Source: CAYGAG01 sp964347765 (GTDB lineage: Archaea > Thermoproteota > Bathyarchaeia > Bathyarchaeales > Bathycorpusculaceae). From it: a DNA stretch of 64,000 nucleotides. The stretch's first letter is position 1. Each line of letters opens with the position of its first letter. The notes under the pieces are model-generated. The model saw nothing but the letters and a program-made list of their open reading frames with translations. It ran no database searches and was not told where the DNA came from. The position numbers and the translations under genes are program-made. The DNA is taken from the NCBI GenBank assembly GCA_964347765.1, contig CAYGAG010000001.1, positions 40,918 to 104,917 on the forward strand, given 5' to 3'. Of the stretch, positions 62,175 through 64,000 are shown piece by piece.

Positions 62175-62444
62175 ATGCCTAGACCCGAGCAGCGAAGCAG
62201 AAGCAGGAGACGCGTCATCAGAAGCCTGCCTGGAGGTAGAAAAACTATTCGTTATCGAAGAAGAGTCAATTCATCGCCTGTTTGTGCTTGCTGCGGACAA
62301 TTAATAAGCGGGATTCCGCTTCTATCCACGTCGGGAATCTGCAAACTCAATCGAAGCCAAAGGAGCATATCTCGCCCCTACGGAAGCCAATTGTGTTCCA
62401 ACTGCCTCAAAGAAGCCCTCAAGTATGCCGCAAGAACGCCTTAG
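62175..62444 (+). CDS. rpl34e: Ribosomal protein eL34
   Basis: 89 residues. MPRPEQRSRSRRRVIRSLPG, GGRKTIRYRRRVNSSPVCAC and a zinc ribbon (CACCGQ ... CSNCLKEAL) are archaeal eL34. It follows the EMC3-like gene by six bases. Confidence 0.93.
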   Translation: MPRPEQRSRSRRRVIRSLPGGRKTIRYRRRVNSSPVCACCGQLISGIPLLSTSGICKLNRSQRSISRPYGSQLCSNCLKEALKYAARTP

Positions 62445-62466
62445 CAAGGTTGAGGTTCCTCAACTG

Positions 62467-63072
62467 ATGATCAAGGAATCTGTTGTCGTATGTGTTTCTG
62501 GAATGGCGGGAAGCGGAAAAAGCACAATGGCAAGAAGGTTGGCAGAGAAGTATGAGTTGAAATACTGTTCTGGCGGAGACGTATTGAAGAACCTAGCTTT
62601 GAAAGAAGGTTACAGATCTCTTGAGCGCGGATGGTGGGAAAGCGAGCAGGGATTACTTTTCTTAGAAGAAAGGATAAGAAATCCAGAGTTTGACAGAGCT
62701 GTAGACAAGAAGCTCCTGAAAATCGCCAGGCAGGGAAATGTGGTGTTGGATAGCTGGACTATGCCTTGGCTTCTGAAAAAGGGATTCAAGATATGGCTAG
62801 AGACTTCTCAAGAGAAGAGAGCCAAGAGAACAGCCAAAAGAGATGGCATAAGCGTTGAAAAAGCCAAGAAAGCTCTTGAGGAAAAAGAAGAAAAGACGAA
62901 AGCGATTTACAGAGAGCTTTACGGCTTCAGCCTGGGCGAGGATCTGACGCCTTTTCAGTGCATATTGGACACAGACAACCTTCGTTCAGATGAGGTCTTC
63001 TACGTATTATGCGTAGTGTTAGACAATGTCGTTCTGGGTGGACGACAGGTGAAGTCTCGAATCGTAGAATGA
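62467..63072 (+). CDS. cmk: Cytidylate kinase, archaeal type
   Basis: About 201 residues from ATG 62467. VVVCVSGMAGSGKSTMARRL is the P-loop, KYCSGGDVLKNLALKEGY the NMP-binding part, FDRAVDKKLLKIARQGNVVL and LDSWTMPWLLKKGFKIWLET the core, and KRDGISVEKAKKALEEKEEK the lid. It phosphorylates CMP/dCMP. An eL34-cmk pairing after secY is typical of archaea; the usual following cbf5 is missing here. A possible start at 62425 would overlap eL34. Confidence 0.92.
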   Translation: MIKESVVVCVSGMAGSGKSTMARRLAEKYELKYCSGGDVLKNLALKEGYRSLERGWWESEQGLLFLEERIRNPEFDRAVDKKLLKIARQGNVVLDSWTMPWLLKKGFKIWLETSQEKRAKRTAKRDGISVEKAKKALEEKEEKTKAIYRELYGFSLGEDLTPFQCILDTDNLRSDEVFYVLCVVLDNVVLGGRQVKSRIVE

Positions 63073-63243
63073 ACGAAACTTGCACTTAGGCACATGTAGA
63101 AATGTTTTGGTGGAGGCAGGCTGGAGAGAGACTGAATTATTGGTTTAGATTCATATGTCTTACTAGTCAATGACTAGAATGGTTTTTGTGCATCATTATG
63201 GTTTTCTGCATTTGTCCCACGTTTTTTTTCGATTGCTAGGGAT

Positions 63244-64000
63244 TTATGTCTGGGCAGCAATTGAGCTTGTCTTGGCGATATTCTTTTCGCCCAGAAGCAG
63301 CTTTGCGCTTCTCCAACGTTCTTGGGCGATCTGGAAGTTTCCGATGACTCCTCCATGAATGGAGTAGAAGATATAGCATAGGTAGGTGCATCTGGTGCAT
63401 TCTTTATATGTTCTGCGAAGGACTTGCAGTTTTGAGCTGTTCCAGAGATTAGGTAAATCGAGGATTGATGCTACGGGATCGTGAAGGTGGCATCCTGCGA
63501 CTCTGCCGAGATTATCTATCACGAAGAAGTTTTGGAGTGCGTGGCATGTCCATGTTCGTTTGTCCGTTAAGTAGAAATTCTTGACGGCTTCCAATGTCTT
63601 TGTAGTCATCAGAATCCTGCTGTCTCTTCTCTTCATCTTGATAAGGGAATCGCAAAGGTTGACCATTGCTTTTTTGTCAGCAATCATGAATTTTGCATTC
63701 TTCTTGCCAATTCTGAAAAGCTGATGCTCGTGACTGGAGAAGTCGTGGGAGTATAAGCAATACCATATGGGAATATCTTTTCTCAGGAAATAATTGGTGA
63801 AGTCCAGGATCTCGTAAAGGTTATACTGGGAGATTGTAGGCGATACACTTACAGAAATCCCTTCTTCATGGAGTCTTTCAATGGTTTTCATTGAGTTGCT
63901 CCAAGCACCCTTCACACCTCTCACATAGTCGTTTTTCCGGGGGTTCAGGCTGTCAAGAGAGATTGCGACAAAATCTGCACTGCGCAACTCATCGATTTTG
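63244..64000 (-). CDS. Radical SAM/SPASM-type protein, C-terminal part (cut by window edge)
   Basis: The frame is open to the right edge, so the N-terminal CX3CX2C cluster lies outside. VAISLDSLNPRKNDYVRG is the barrel strand with the helix that follows radical SAM motifs, and VSVSPTISQYNLYEILDFTN a later strand. The C-terminal part has CHALQNFFVIDNLGRVAGCH and CTRCTYLCYIFYSIHGG, cysteines placed as in an auxiliary-cluster (SPASM-like) domain. Substrate unknown. It converges with cmk. Confidence 0.75.
   Translation of the reverse strand, partial: KIDELRSADFVAISLDSLNPRKNDYVRGVKGAWSNSMKTIERLHEEGISVSVSPTISQYNLYEILDFTNYFLRKDIPIWYCLYSHDFSSHEHQLFRIGKKNAKFMIADKKAMVNLCDSLIKMKRRDSRILMTTKTLEAVKNFYLTDKRTWTCHALQNFFVIDNLGRVAGCHLHDPVASILDLPNLWNSSKLQVLRRTYKECTRCTYLCYIFYSIHGGVIGNFQIAQERWRSAKLLLGEKNIAKTSSIAAQT

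Noticed and set aside
1..64000. CRISPR arrays, rRNA genes, intact insertion sequences or transposases
   Set aside because: No regularly spaced repeats, rRNA segments or transposase motifs were seen on either strand.

Overview
The window reads as a mesophilic or moderately thermophilic archaeon of the TACK/Thermoproteota side, most like Candidatus Bathyarchaeia. The evidence is an archaeal ribosomal protein set (eS4, eS8, eL18, eL19, eL32, eL34 and an eL13 homologue), archaeal RNA polymerase subunits Rpo3 (with two ferredoxin clusters) and Rpo10, RNase P protein Rpp29, SRP19, an archaeal isoprenoid set (mevalonate kinase, isopentenyl phosphate kinase, type II IPP isomerase, prenyl synthase), a tetraether-synthase-like radical SAM enzyme, and TATA elements of the CTTAAATA / TTTATAAA type. 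Genes are tightly packed. ATG, GTG and TTG starts are preceded by GGAG-type ribosome binding sites, and two genes (metG, uS5) appear to start at CTG. The lineage is inferred; there is no rRNA gene here.

Layout. 1-4.9 kb: the 3' part of a TreT-like glycosyltransferase, tRNA-Gln(CTG), an old-yellow-enzyme family protein, a secreted beta-helix protein with a dockerin, and two small proteins. 5.2-8.95 kb: a NurA-like nuclease with an inserted winged helix, overlapping a HerA ATPase. 9.2-15.9 kb: a glycoprotein-like exported protein, a complete PorGDAB pyruvate (2-oxoacid):ferredoxin oxidoreductase operon, a B12-type radical SAM protein and a CBS-pair protein. 16.1-20 kb is the accessory-looking stretch: tRNA-Asn, a broken ribbon-helix-helix gene, a ZIP metal transporter, a degenerate copy of the tRNA-Asn 3' end, and an ArsR-like regulator cassette with phased repeats in front of it.

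20.2-30.4 kb: eL13-HhH, then the alpha-operon block uS13-uS4-uS11-rpo3-eL18-uL13-uS9-rpo10-eno-uS2, running into MEMO-mvk-ipk-fni. 30.5-41.2 kb: prenyl synthase, gltX-srp19, and the leftward block smc-scpA-metG-scpB-eS8. The smc gene is interrupted by a 10-N assembly gap flanked by a 16-bp duplication. 41.3-48.2 kb: an electron-transfer module made of an HdrD-like protein, HdrA (fused to an MvhD-like domain without cysteines), EtfB, EtfA and acyl-CoA dehydrogenase, which together would couple acyl-CoA oxidation to a flavin/FeS relay. 48.3-49.8 kb: the tetraether-synthase-like enzyme. 50-51 kb: a zinc-ribbon protein and a frameshifted cupin remnant.

51.2-63.1 kb: the spc/S10-type cluster uL22-uS3-uL29-rnp1-uS17-uL14-uL24-eS4-uL5-uS14-uS8-uL6-eL32-eL19-uL18-uS5-uL30, then an Hsp20-like gene where uL15 normally sits, then secY, an EMC3-like gene, eL34 and cmk. 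A radical SAM protein runs off the right edge. The strongest leads are the CTG starts, the cysteine-less MvhD domain in the Hdr-Etf module, the uL15 replacement or relic, the tRNA-Asn duplication with decayed neighbours, and the NurA-HerA pair.
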